Origin: Odontesthes bonariensis
Lineage: Eukaryota > Chordata > Actinopteri > Atheriniformes > Atherinopsidae
Direction: 5' to 3'
DNA: 64,000 nucleotides
NCBI RefSeq assembly: GCF_027942865.1
Contig: NC_134528.1
Coordinates: forward strand, 8,179,586 to 8,243,585
Shown here: piece by piece, positions 21,301 through 64,000 of the stretch
How the letters are laid out: each line of letters opens with the position of its first letter
Position numbering within the stretch: position 1 is the first letter of the stretch
Notes under the pieces: model-generated
Database searches by the model: none
Seen by the model: only the letters and a program-made list of their open reading frames with translations
What the model was told of the DNA's origin: nothing
Position numbers and translations under genes: made by a program

Positions 21301-23534
21301 CATAGTTATACAAGAACAGAAAAACTTCAATGTAAGGAAATTTGAAAATTGTAAACAGTTATGGTCACTCTTGATAATTACATCCTCCAATAGAATCTAA
21401 AACAAGTAAGATTAAAATAAATGTTTATATTTGCTCAGATGCTAATGTGAGCCCAAACTGATAAAAGGATGACTGTTTTACCACAGACAAAAAAAAAGCT
21501 GATTATCTGTCATCATCACAACAGTGAAGAGATGAGAGTTTTTCTGGGATTATGAGACAGGTTATTAAAAAAAACTGAATTCTTACAATCTGTAGTGGTG
21601 GAGGACCCACATGTAGACAGTGAGAAGGTTTTGAGCAGATGTAAAACAAAGAAACTTTGATAAACTTACTGAAGGAGGAACAAACTGAAACATTGCACAG
21701 CGTTAAAATCCAAAGTCTAAAAGCATAAATCCAAAAAACAGGCAGAAGTGGCACAGCACAGGTTCAGGATATCTGGCAAAGAAGAAAGGAAACCAGGTGG
21801 AATAAGTACTGAGGGAGGTAATGAAAAATGAATAACAGGTGATGATAGTCAACAGGCAACAGTTGTTAAAGAAGGCAGAAAGCAAAGTGGCCTCAAAAGA
21901 GTGCATGAGATACAAGGACAAATAAAACAAAAATCAAGAAATTGAAAAAAACATGGTAACCATAAGACAAACTAGAATACTGAACATCTGAGAGCAAAGC
22001 CACAAACCCCAAAACAAAGTCCAGATTGACTAAAGAAACAAGAAAAACAGATCCTAATAATAATGACTAAAGGCAACAACACAGTCATCAAAGATCGTGA
22101 AATCCCTGTTTCTACAATTTGTAACATTGTTATTAAGCTACATCATCATGTAAAACTGAATACGAGGCATATTCAGCGCAATCTTTCTAAAAATAAAGAT
22201 AGTGACACTGACAAAAAAAGACTTGTAACAAAATAATCCCTCTCAATCATGTCTTATGCTTCTACACTAACTGTTTTTTAGCTGCAGCCTTGGGGTGGAG
22301 GACATGTAGACACCTGTCAACGTGCAGTTGTGAGAACTATGAAAACATTGTGCTTAGTTTAAATTACTGTCACACACAGACAATCATACACAATCCATCT
22401 GCTGAATGTGAACTGACGCAGCAGCTTCCCACAGGACTTGTGCTTTAGAATGTAAATGCTATGAACCAATCATTTATTTCTGTGATTTATTGCTTCGTTT
22501 TGTGACTGTTTGCATTCTGCTATCACATTGTGTAACTTGAAAGAGGTTTCCAAAAATGAGAGCTTGCAAAGCTAACAGAAACTCCTCACATTAACGTACA
22601 TCAAATGCAGAGTTATACTGTAGCTAAATGGAAGAAGGGCATCGTTTAATATGCTGCGTTTTTAAATAATATCTGCTCAGTACGACTTAAGGATGCTTTC
22701 AGGACGTCGTGCTACAAAGTAACACGATTAAATGAGGTTTGTGTGGATTGTGGAAAAAAACATGCTCTGTGCACCAAATCAAATCAAATAGGCCTCTATG
22801 AATAAAGATCAAGTTGGAGAACACTAATACAGAAAGACATAGAAAGGAAAGCCTAATGTTTGCAAAAACTTGTACAGCTCGTCAAAGCTACTGTTTTTCT
22901 GGGATGTTAAAAGTAAAGAGAGCTTCTTTGGGAATGCACTGCATCAGTTGTTTTTTTTAGGAAATGCAACTAAGCCCACTGGGAAAAGAACACCCTAGCA
23001 TACATTGCAAAGGTACCGTGATGTTGCAGGAGCTGCTTTGTTGCCTCTGGCACTGGAAGCACTGAATATACCAAAGGAATAATGAAATCCAACCAAAACG
23101 ATGGTATTGGTAATTTGTTCGTACCCACAACCCATGACATCATCCTGTAAGGTACTGCCCCTCCAAGTGTCAGATGGCACAGCACTTTCAATTATTAAGA
23201 TGATTGTTTTGGAATAACATGATAATGGGTTTTTAGTCTTGTTTGTTTGATTTATTTATTTTTTTTAAAATTCATTTTGGTAATAACTCAACTACACTAC
23301 AACACTTGTTACTTCTTGGTTATGTTTAGACAGTATCATTACTTGTTTAGTGTTAGATACCAAAACTATGAGGTTAGAGTTTGAAGATAAGCATGGTTTG
23401 GGCTAGAATACTTTGTTTTTACAGTGTGACCGTCACCTTATACCCTCATGGATGCTGTTTTGCTGGTTGCCTTCGTTTCATGTAAACACAACAAACTTTG
23501 ACGAACGTTTGTCATTGTCTGGTTGGGTTTAGGC

Positions 23535-23567
23535 AATAACATCACACGGTCACAGTGTGATGTTATT
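23535..23567. repeat. Perfect inverted repeat, 13-bp arms, 7-nt loop
   Basis: AATAACATCACAC at 23535-23547 pairs exactly with GTGTGATGTTATT at 23555-23567 around the loop GGTCACA. It sits in a repeat-like stretch (about 23290-23640) with loosely repeated GGTTnGGTTTAGnCA phrases. It is probably part of an old interspersed repeat. Confidence 0.75.
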
Positions 23568-24625
23568 CAAATCAAATGGTTAGGAAAATATAATATAAAA
23601 TACATTCTTTTTACAAGGAGACTGTCACCTTCACGAATGTCATTTTTAGAGTTCACATGCAGATGCTCTAACAACGACTAGAGGTATTTTTCTATATTAA
23701 TTATCTTAGTATATTTTGGCCGGAATGAGCAAATGCCCCATGGACCTGTATTTGGGAGAAGTACAGTCACAAATAAGAATATTGCTGAGGTGATTTTAGA
23801 GTGAAATGTGTTTCCCTGTGAAAGAAAACAAGGTTGGAAGTGAAGGTCTTGGGTCTTTCAGCAGCACAGCCAATTAAGTAAACATTCATAAGCACAAAGA
23901 GAGACATTCTTTATGTCTAACAAAACGGATGGTTTTAAACTGGCCAGCATCTAAAACTAACCGAAAACCTTCAGAGCTAACTGCAATCTGTTGTTGCCAT
24001 GAAAACTTAAGAAGCTTGAACCCAAGCAATCAAGGAGCGGTTGAAACTAGAGCCTGTCCTTGCTGTCAAAGGTTCTGCAAACAGACCACGGAGAAGGCAC
24101 AAAGAATCGCAGTTAAAGGGGGACAATAATTATTAGGAGGACTGTAAGATTGTACACTGTACTTCTCAGTTATGGAGGTACATTTCAATAAGTGTAGAAG
24201 CAGTTCAAGAGCATCACCAGCAGCGATGCCAGAAAATGAACCACAATTATTTAGAAATACTAAGAGGCATCGTTCAAACTGAAACTCAGATGACAAAAAC
24301 CAACAATGACCAACAAATAAAATAGACTTGTTTTCTTTTAATTTGTGTTCATGACAATATTTCTGGTTCCACTATTCAAATGTGTTCATTCTTGATCGAT
24401 GGATGTTAGATTAATGAAATGCCCTTATATCAAAGTTTCATGACAGTCCCTTTCTCATCCTAAACTCAATTTAACCTCTTTGGGTTTGTTTGAACGTCAC
24501 ATTGAGTGAAAACAGATGGGTGACAAATTAAGCACCAGATCCCCTACTCTTGGCTTGTTGTACCATATTACTGACACATTTTGGTTCTATTTAGATTCAT
24601 TGCCAGTTGATACAAGTGATTCTGA

Positions 24626-24960
24626 GTGATCACCTTTATTCCTGTCTGGGTGGGAGTGAACTTTCAGGATGACATTGCCCCCACCAACAGGGCACACAGT
24701 GTCAATGAATGGTTTAATGAGTGTGAAAATGGTGTGAATCACCTCCACAGTCAGTACATCAAACCCCAATTGAATGGGAGGTTTTTGACCTACATATCTG
24801 AGTTCTTCCATCATTAATACACCAACTTATGACCCTCAGTAGAATTCCAAAAACTTGCAGAATCAAGGCAAAGGTGTGGAAAAGCTGCCCAAAGCCCACA
24901 TAGACACTTAATTTTGTTTTTTTCTTTCATTTGTCACCACTCTGTAGGCTTGGCTAAACC
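24626..24960 (+). mobile_element. Degenerate Tc1/mariner-like transposase fragment
   Basis: The frame from about 24650 reads FQDDIAPTNRAHSVNEWFNE then CENGVNHL, clearly resembling the QDDNAPxHRAxxVxEWFDE region around the second catalytic aspartate of a Tc1-like transposase. Downstream, remnants of the WEVFD and PPSxxHQL segments continue with stops and frameshifts. It belongs to a different family from the copies at 17 kb and 27 kb. Confidence 0.6.
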
Positions 24961-26097
24961 CATAATAAGGGTATCCATGCACCTGAACTCTTCATTACAT
25001 CAACGCTCACTTCTCATTTTACCAATTAGTTTCAGGTCTAAGTAACAAAGCTGCTAACGAAGAGGTCACCCATCTCATTCTGCTTCGTGCTGCGAGAGAT
25101 TTGCAGCAGAAGTCGTAGGGACTGAGCAGAAAATTCACCAGTGCCACTGTGCGGCGGAGCAAGATTCAGAGTGTTGACCCTTTGATCAGTGACAGAGCCA
25201 GAGAAAAGGCAGCCAGGCGAAGATTGTGCTGATGGCTCAGGGCCTAATCTCTAGATTATCCATCATGCTGCTCCACTGTGCACACAACTAATTAAGATGT
25301 GAAGTTTTATGTTGCAATATCACATCACAAGGGTAAGTTATTTAACTTCAAAGTTAATTTAAATGGTCATCTATGTAACAGCACTTTAGTCGTTCTCTGT
25401 GGTTAATTGTTTGTCATCAGAGAGCGACGAAGCATGTCAGCGAGTAATTTTCGGTTCGTGCCGCCACTTTGTTATAAAAAGTTTATGCGTGACATCTCTA
25501 CATTGGAGTTCATTGTTGATGTTTTTTAAATCTAAAGGCATGATTAGAGTCTTCATGTTGGCTATTCTGTTTTCCTTCTTGCTCATTTGTTTTTAATCTC
25601 CTTGTGTCTGTACCTGTAAGTACAATCAATTACTACTATTTCAAGGTATATTTTCTGCCTCCTACTTCAATTATTCTACTTTTCAAGAGAAAAATACACT
25701 CTTTAATGCACTGCATCATTTTCCCATCTACAATTATACTTTTAATTCTATATGCTTGGTATTTTGAGTTGCTGATAATACTTTTTCTTATAAAAAGAAT
25801 CTGGGAGTTTGAATATAACCAGTATGTACCCTCAGGCAGTGGAGTATTTGTTTGGCAAATGTTCATTTTGTTCTTAAATGACTGAACTCCAGTTCCACAT
25901 CCACACAACAGCAACTGATTTGGTGTGCTGGATGATATCTGTTTTAATTATACTCTGTTTTTTCCTTTCTTTCTTTCCACAGACTGTGTTCTCAGCTGGA
26001 GGATAATCAAAGAGTGAACATCTACTTGCTGCTGGGCCTGAAGATACACACTTTATTTTTTGTGTCCAACAAATTGAGTGCCATTGAGGCAGATCAG

Positions 26098-57253
<31,156 letters not shown>

Positions 57254-60200
57254 GACACCCATCTCAGTCTTTGTCACAGTTATTTATTCGTAACCCAACA
57301 GTGACCCATAGTTGTGGGAAGAACTGAACCGCTGCTGTAATTTTACCCAGTTTCTAAGTTTCTGCAGGTCGTGTGCTAACTTGATCTGATTAGTGGCCCA
57401 TCATTTAACTTCAGTGATGGACAACATTAACCAGAGACTGCAATCCTTAAAGTGGAGCGGTGAAAATTTGCTGCGCTAAAAGATAACTCTTGGAAGCCTC
57501 GTGATGCTACCTGAGTGTAGACTCTCCGGAGGTTTGATGAAAGATGGGGGTCAGATGGGGCAAAAAGGTGCAAAATAGGGCATGAGTAGAACATGTAATC
57601 AGATCAAGAGGTCACAAGCATTATTGGCAACTGTGAAGATGTTAAAGAAATTTAAAACTATGGAATATTTGACTTCTATGGAGCTGGAAGTGATACTCCT
57701 CCCAAAACGTTGGTCTTGAGGATGTTCCCATTTGTCTCTCATTGGTACGTTTATGGACTGGACAGAACTAGATAGTCAGCACTTCTAATGGGCTAATGGT
57801 GACAGCAGCAGTTTTTGACTAGCTTGATTGGAGAAGTTTTGGAAACTGATGGATCCTAAAGATTGCAAATTTGTTCCAAAGTCCAAAACAAAAAGTTAGA
57901 CAATTCATGCTTGAATAGAGCTGCATTAATGGCTCAATTCTTCTCTAAATGCACTAACAAACTAACAAATAACTGAATGACTTATAACAGTATCTTTTTA
58001 AACAACCTTGAAATTAGATTAGATATCAGGTATTTTCATAAAAGTGTTGCCTTTGCAAAGGGAAACTCTCCCAGTTTAAGTCATGGATTTAAAAGGAAAA
58101 AGTGATGTTGGAATTAATCTAAAGTCCTGACCAAAAACAGTTGGTGTTGCTCCAAAAAAAACTTTCTTTTTTTTTTTTTTTTAAGTTTGATCGTTAGAAA
58201 TAAATATAATGATTTTAAAATTCTTCCTTTTGTTTATTGTTGAGATCCACCCAATGACCTCAGTCTGGTATATGAGCGGCAAAGCGCTGGATAAAGACAG
58301 GAAATAGGCTCAGGATCCTCCAGAGTCTGGATGTTGGTGTTTATGAGATGTGTGAGACAGTTGAGATGCCCCGTAGACTCCAGATGAAGATGACATGGAG
58401 AGAATGAGAAGAAATATCCCATCATTTAGAAAGAACTTGTGCTTGATACGCCATACAATCTTTTTTTTTTTTAGTACAGGAGATATTCATTTAGTAAACT
58501 TGAATATTCATCTTTCAGGTAGGAAAATAAAATGTTTTACATTTGATTACTGTAAACTTTCAGTAAAATGCATTTAGTTGGAGATAACTGTAGGGTCTCC
58601 TGGATATGAGACAGTTCTCAGCCCAAACTGGGAGATAAATGAGGCTTAGAAGGAATTGTAAATGGATGTATGGAAGTATTTGGAATGGTGTGTTAGGTTA
58701 GGTGTGATGTTATCAAAATAATCCATGATGTGAACTGCAGATTAAGGTCAAACACAAAAGGACTGTGCTGCAGGAATTGTTTTTCGAGTCACGCTTTGAG
58801 CCACTTTTCCTTCAGTAATAATGCATTGCACTTTTTTTTCATTGGTGATAAAGTTTGTTGATATTTTTTTGTCTGGCTTCCTCTGCTGTTCTCTTTTAAG
58901 CATCCCGTCACGGTCATTGTGATAACCAAAATACAGATTTTGGTTGGAGTATCACTTTAGGAATCCATTTTTGATAAAGTGCATGAGCGTTGCATCTCAG
59001 TACTTTTATTTTAAAGGCCCTTTTTTTCCATTTCTCTCATGTAAATAGCAATAATTGCATCACTGTTGCAGCTGTTGTAGCAATGTGTTGTACCAGTGCC
59101 AATGGAAACACCTGCAGCGGGCTTCTTTTTTCCTCACAGTCTTTCTGTTTATAGCATTTGTGTGAGAAAAGAGATAAAAACTGTATGACAGGGAACCTGT
59201 GCGGTCTATTGAAGGAGCAGTGAGTGGGTGCTCACATCGAGCGAATTCACGACAGGCTTCGGAGCTCTGGAAGACCACAAGTCACACTAAAAACACCAGG
59301 ATGCGACGCTGTAAAGAAAATGCTTTCATTTGCTGTTTATACACTGATCATATTTTGTCGATTCCATCGTGTCATTTGTACAAACACATAAGAAATAGTT
59401 TTATTCCGTTTTGAAAACAAGACAGGTTTGTTCCCTGCTGTGTAAAAGCTGCTGGTGGCGAGTTTCCACATCAGAGCGGAGAAGACCTTCACACACTGCA
59501 ACCCATGAAAGTTTCCTCAGTGTTTACCTGACATCAGTGCAGTGCCAAAACAACAGAACTGCAGAGCTGCACTGTATTTCCCTGGCAAGGTGAGCAGCGC
59601 TCTGATTAAACAGCACATGTATAACTCACAGGGAAGTGACTGGAATGAATCTTTGAGTAGTTTGTAAATGTGTCACAGCCAGTGGTGAAAAAGCATCCGT
59701 CTTCCCAACAAAGTGTTGACTCAGCAGCTCTTGTAGCACGGCCGCAGCCCTCTCCGGTGACTTGCGGCGTGCATCTGTCAGGTCTTGGCTGACAGTAACG
59801 GCAGTGTTTGGATCACCTCTACGAAGAGAGTTCAGGGGCTTCTTATCTGTTTGTGTGGCCCGCTGTCGCCTCTGCTGGCAGAAGCGGCCACAAGACATTT
59901 GACCCGTGTGTTCTGGTTAACCGCACAGGAAGAGGAGGATGATGCAATTAGACAGAAGATGTTTTGCACTTGCAGGTTTTTTTTCTTTTTTGCTGTTTTT
60001 AGTAAGAAGCTTTTCAAGCACCCTAATTCATTTGTTGTCGAGGTGACAACTCTTTGCCTGAAGTCGGCTCTGCCCGTCATTATTTAAGACATTTGTAAAT
60101 TTATATTTTTACAGCGACATGCAAAAGTTTGGCGCTAAGAATAGCCGATTTGCGAATAACTCGATGTCTTTAATGTTTTAAGCAAGATTACTTTTTTGTT

Positions 60201-62896
60201 TCCAACTTTTACGGTGACATGATAATAAAGGGCGTGAAGCTTTCAGTTCCTCTTTGTGGGATTTTGACTCATCCCTCCGTCTTGTTCTGTAAGACTCTTG
60301 GGCATCTTTCATGTGCTGTTCTCGAGGTCTGTCCAGATTAGGTCAGGAGTCTGTGACGATCATGCCAAAACCCTCATGCCCAAGCATAAAAAAATATATA
60401 ATTTTCCTCATCGCAGCCTAAAAGATATACTTTGACTTCATCCGATCAAGACCTTTTTTAAAATGCACTAGGCTTGTTTTGATTTATTTAGTTTACAATT
60501 GTGAACTTCTGATGCCGAAAGTGTCGCTAAGAATGACTGACACATGACTGACTTTCAGGGATGTCATTTTTGGGCAGTCAAACGACGGGTTTCATTTGAC
60601 TTTCTAGCAACCCTCCTAGCATCTCTATCTGAGACTTTTCTTTGAACTTTAGACCGCCGCTATTGTGGCTCTTTTTATGGCCCAAAGTGTCAACCTAACC
60701 TGTGGCTACAAAGCACACGACTAATGAGCTGAACATGTTGGCAAAAGCTGCTTTGCACTTTTCCGCTTCTTATCAGCCTTTTCAGCCATTTCACCTGTTT
60801 TCTCCTCATCTTGATTGCTCCCCGGTGTTCCTCCCTGGCCGTTCTATAGCTTCCCCATCTCACCACCCCTACAGTCTCATCTATTAGTCCCTCCATTCAC
60901 ATTCACACACACTTAAGGACCCCTCCATGTTTGTAAATGGCCGCTTATCAGTTAGAGCCATTTTTTAAGGAGCTGACTCTGACTTGTGGTTTTGCAAAAC
61001 GCAGGGATTAGAGAGGTGAGTTTTTCTTCCGAAGCTGTGGACAAAGCAAATGGTATTTTTTATATTTGTACATTGATGCTATATATTTATACTGTAGGTG
61101 CAATTCGTGGGAGCATTTTATTTAAATCATAGTTTTGTGCTGTTGGTTTGCTTATTGTGGCAGGTATTGTAAAAAGTTTTCAGCTGAGTTCAACATGATG
61201 CTGTATTTAATCATATGTTTTATACAATTTCCTGTAATCAACCTCCTTTACAATCAAGTCGTGCACGTTTCTGAACATACTGGAAGCTTCATCTGAATCT
61301 GTGACCACTGCTGCTGCTCTCAGAGACTATTTGCATTAGACGCTGTAGTATACTATGGACTTCAGGTAAAATAGTCACAATGAAGCATTTGTTTTTCTGG
61401 CTTCAGTAACCAGATTTTCTTCCTGCTGTGTGTGTATGTTTTATGTAGAGGCACATTGCTCCTTTATTTGTTGGCCAAAGAAACTTGTGTGAAGCACAAT
61501 CTTCATTTTTCTTCCCCATGTGATACAGCACTGTATGTTAAAGGTCATGTAGTGTCCCCTCTGTTAACTGTGAAACTTTTTAACTAGCTGCTGATCTTAT
61601 TCTTTCCTGTGGATGACAAGCTTATCTGTATTTCCTCTCAGACTAAACTGACACCTTTGCTTCTAGTAAGAGTTAAACCATTTCAGCATTTTTATTTTGA
61701 CAGATTTTTTTAATTTATTTTCAGCCTCACATCTTATTTCAGCTCATTAAACTTCCACCTGCGTTTGTGAAAATAAAAAAAGGGGGGAAAAGATGGTGAT
61801 ATGACATGTCAGACATGTTCAAACTGAATCCTGTTCTCTAGATACCTTAATGCCTGATTGTTTTCTTGCTTGCAGTGAGGCCACTGTCCTCCCCAGGGAA
61901 TATATCTCACACAATCTCAGAGTCATTTACATATATACATAACTGTGATGGGGCAGGGGTATAACATAAGCTCAGAGAGGAAGTGGGGGTAAAATTACCA
62001 TTTTCAGAGCATCATTGAAGGCAGTAACTAAGCAACCGCACCTTTATTTAGAGCCTTTAATGTCCTTGCATGGGTCAAGCTGTGCTAGCTCCCCTTGGGG
62101 AGAGCTGGTGTGATGAGAGCACAGTGGACGTCATATCTTTAATTGGTGCCACAGATAAATTAAAACGGAGGAGGTGAGAATGAAAGAATAGAATTTTCAC
62201 CTGTTTTCTTTTTAAACTGGTTATTTTGCCTGTTCTTCAGCTGGACGTTTTTTTAAAAAGAAAATTTAACAGGCAGAACAGGTTAAAGCATTTACAGCAT
62301 CCCTCCTGGATGAGGTTTGATTTTACTTATGTTTGCTGTGTAACACTTCCATCTACACCCAGTGCTCAGCTTATGTCTTCTATCACCATCTTGTGCAGTC
62401 ATGTCATCCCTCTATTCTACATAAATTTTCACAAATAGCCTAACAACATGTTGCTAACAGACCATCAATCAGTCCTCAGATGCCCATAATATCCCCTCCA
62501 TCTTTATTTCTCTTAAAAATAGCACTTCTTGGTTGTACTCGTCTGTATTTTTGATGAGAACAACACTGAGGACAATGCTGCATGCCTTTTGCAGTCAGAA
62601 ATGATGAATTCAGATTGAGAACTGCAGAGAAAGCAGCTGTCGTTTTGCCAGAATCTGCCTGTTTGAATTTGAACAAATCACCTGCTGGAACAGCGCAGGT
62701 TTTGTGCTCCTGCGGCAGCTCATACAGAGGACAACTCACAATGATGTTAGAAATCTTTGTCCCCCGAGCCATCGCACAACATTCTGTCAGTTTATTTATG
62801 CTCTGGATCATTTTAAGCATGTGCAGCAAGGACACCCTCGAACCTTATCAGTATTGAACTGTGAAACATGTACATTCCATGTGCCATGCAAATAAA
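57254..62896 (+). other. sema4g: Probable long sema4g 3' UTR and alternative poly(A) signals
   Basis: No coding exon recognised. AATAAA occurs at 58526-58531, 60234-60239, 61772-61777 and 62891-62896, so several 3' ends are possible. The last lies 134 nt before the convergent mrpl43 signal and would give a 3' UTR of about 5.6 kb. A CTCCCC-TT-GGGGAG hairpin lies at about 62089-62102. Usage of each site is unknown. Confidence 0.4.
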
Positions 62897-63029
62897 AAAG
62901 GTGAATATCTGAGCTTTTTTTAATGTCTCAAGTATTTTAGCTGCAGTTAAATTGGGTCAAACTCAGGGATAAAGGCTGCTGAGACACATCTGAACACAAA
63001 ACTAAACACAAGTTTGCACAAGTTTTCTT

Positions 63030-63413
63030 TTTATTTCATAAAAAAAATCATCTGCTGCAGTTTGTTAAACTTATAACACATAACTCTTCAAATAACCTTA
63101 AAGGTAAAAACAACTATCTGCCTCTTAGCGAGAGAGCTGACGAACCTCTGGTGGATTCATTTAAGGTCCATTCAATGTGATATTCATTGCTGCGTGCATG
63201 TTTCAGCATGTTGCTTTTCCGCTGCCAGCAAATAGAAGGACGTGGCCAAAAATGCTCAGATTGAGCTGCTAGTAACAGGGAAACTGCAGCAATCACCAGA
63301 CCTAGATTTACACCGCAGACTTTTCAGAAAATGGGCAAAAGGAATGAGAATGAAGTCTCATCGATCATTTTCTGGAAACATCCAAACATTTTGGCTTTAG
63401 TACGGGTTAGTCC
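63030..63413 (-). other. mrpl43: mrpl43 3' UTR with poly(A) signal
   Basis: AATAAA on the minus strand at 63035-63030, about 380 nt beyond the mrpl43 stop codon and followed by T-rich sequence. It faces the probable sema4g 3' end. Confidence 0.5.
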
Positions 63414-63631
63414 TTAGTCTGCATTTTGTTTCTGTGGTCTGATGAGGCCGATAGACGGGGGGCGATTGGTGAACGGGTGCCACTGGCCCTGGATGCTGGG
63501 GCTGTCCGTGTGGAAGGGCTTGCGGATGCGCATGATGTCCAGGCCCGACTGGTTGGTCAGCTTGGTCAAAACCTCAGAAACCTGCTGTGACGTTTTGCTT
63601 GTGATGAATTCCTCTCTAACGTTGCCGTTTA
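63414..63631 (-). CDS. mrpl43: mrpl43 last coding exon (gene continues beyond the right edge)
   Basis: Acceptor CTTTTTGCAG, then 218 nt to TAA at 63416-63414. It encodes NGNVREEFITSKTSQQVSEV, KLTNQSGLDIMRIRKPFHTD, SPSIQGQWHPFTNRPPSIG and a short tail ending QKQNAD. The LNGxVREE, QSGLDxxRIRKPFHTDxPSI and QGQWHPFTN segments identify the C-terminal half of mitochondrial large-subunit protein L43. The protein acts in the mitochondrial ribosome. Earlier exons lie past position 64000. Confidence 0.93.
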
Positions 63632-64000
63632 CTGCAAAAAGTGGAAGAAAGAAAATCCCTCAGCGACAGAGTTTGAAGAGGACAAGCATGAACATGTGAC
63701 GCTGACCGACATGTGAGACATGGTTCCTTCAGGTCTCATAAAAATGGCGTCATACTGCCCCCTACAGTATATTGAGAGTACCACATTCTCATGTTTCTTA
63801 CAAATTCATTAAAAAAAAAAAAACTATATTTAGATTTATTTTAGATTTTTAACATATTTTAACATATTTCACAAAAAAAAACAGATAATAACCCTTTATC
63901 CAATCTACAGCTATAAAGCCATTACTGTAATTGCATGCTACAATATTTGCACATGATAACTCGAAAGTTTAAAGTCTACTTCAGAGCAATTCTACCAGAT
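63632..64000. other. mrpl43: mrpl43 intron, incomplete
   Basis: AT-rich sequence upstream (minus strand) of the mrpl43 acceptor. No further exon before the window ends. Confidence 0.6.

Larger units (their letters stand above)
18384..25982. other. sema4g: sema4g intron 1 (probable)
   Basis: Long AT-rich intron. It contains a 13-bp-arm inverted repeat at 23535-23567 and a Tc1-like transposase remnant at 24626-24960. Two open frames near 20.6-21.4 kb are cysteine-rich but have no recognisable similarity. Confidence 0.45.

Noticed and set aside
20578-21400. Cysteine-rich plus-strand frames of 167 and 175 codons
   Set aside because: They overlap each other in different frames, lie in a probable intron and match no known domain.
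63442-63699. 85-codon plus-strand frame at the right end
   Set aside because: Antisense of the mrpl43 last exon.

Overview
The window looks like a ray-finned fish (teleost) nuclear chromosome. The genes are split by GT/AG introns, vertebrate gene families are present, and the repeats are those usual in teleosts: an L2 retrotransposon, Tc1/mariner remnants, a tRNA-derived SINE with the standard fish tail, and poly(A)-tailed insertions. An acanthomorph fish is plausible, but that is inference. Nothing bacterial or viral was seen.

Layout. Positions 1-4.9 kb hold no recognisable coding exon, only a short poly(A) retro-insertion with target-site duplications and a stretch with promoter-type motifs. 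Positions 4.9-12.05 kb carry mfsd13a (tmem180) on the minus strand: eight coding exons, 509 codons, complete, with a 5'-truncated L2 element sitting antisense in intron 2 (the intron between coding exons 2 and 3). Its first non-coding exon and promoter probably lie near 14.0-14.25 kb. Positions 14.3-18.1 kb are repeat-rich (non-LTR 3' end, Tc1 remnant with a nested L2 tail). Positions 18.2-57.25 kb carry sema4g on the plus strand: a candidate non-coding first exon, then fourteen coding exons that join in frame to 884 codons (signal peptide, Sema, PSI, Ig, transmembrane segment, proline-rich tail). A long 3' UTR probably follows. At the right edge lies the last coding exon of mrpl43 on the minus strand, convergent with sema4g. 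Adjacent convergent SEMA4G and MRPL43 are also found in human 10q24, where MFSD13A lies on the same chromosome arm, so synteny supports the calls.

The three genes do not form one pathway. mfsd13a encodes a polytopic MFS-type membrane protein of unknown substrate, sema4g a transmembrane guidance ligand, and mrpl43 a mitochondrial large-subunit ribosomal protein. No previously undescribed biological system was found. The most informative non-genic structure is in sema4g intron 2 (26.6-28.7 kb), a three-level nest: a poly(A) retro-insertion with a 20-bp duplication, inside a TTAA-flanked terminal-inverted-repeat element, inside an internally deleted Tc1 relative. A second Tc1 copy near 17 kb shares that internal deletion. 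Also notable are a (TG)9 tract in place of a pyrimidine tract at one sema4g acceptor, and paired perfect CRE palindromes in the TTAA element.

All exon boundaries were derived by hand from splice motifs, phase agreement and resemblance to known family members. No alignment or database search was run.
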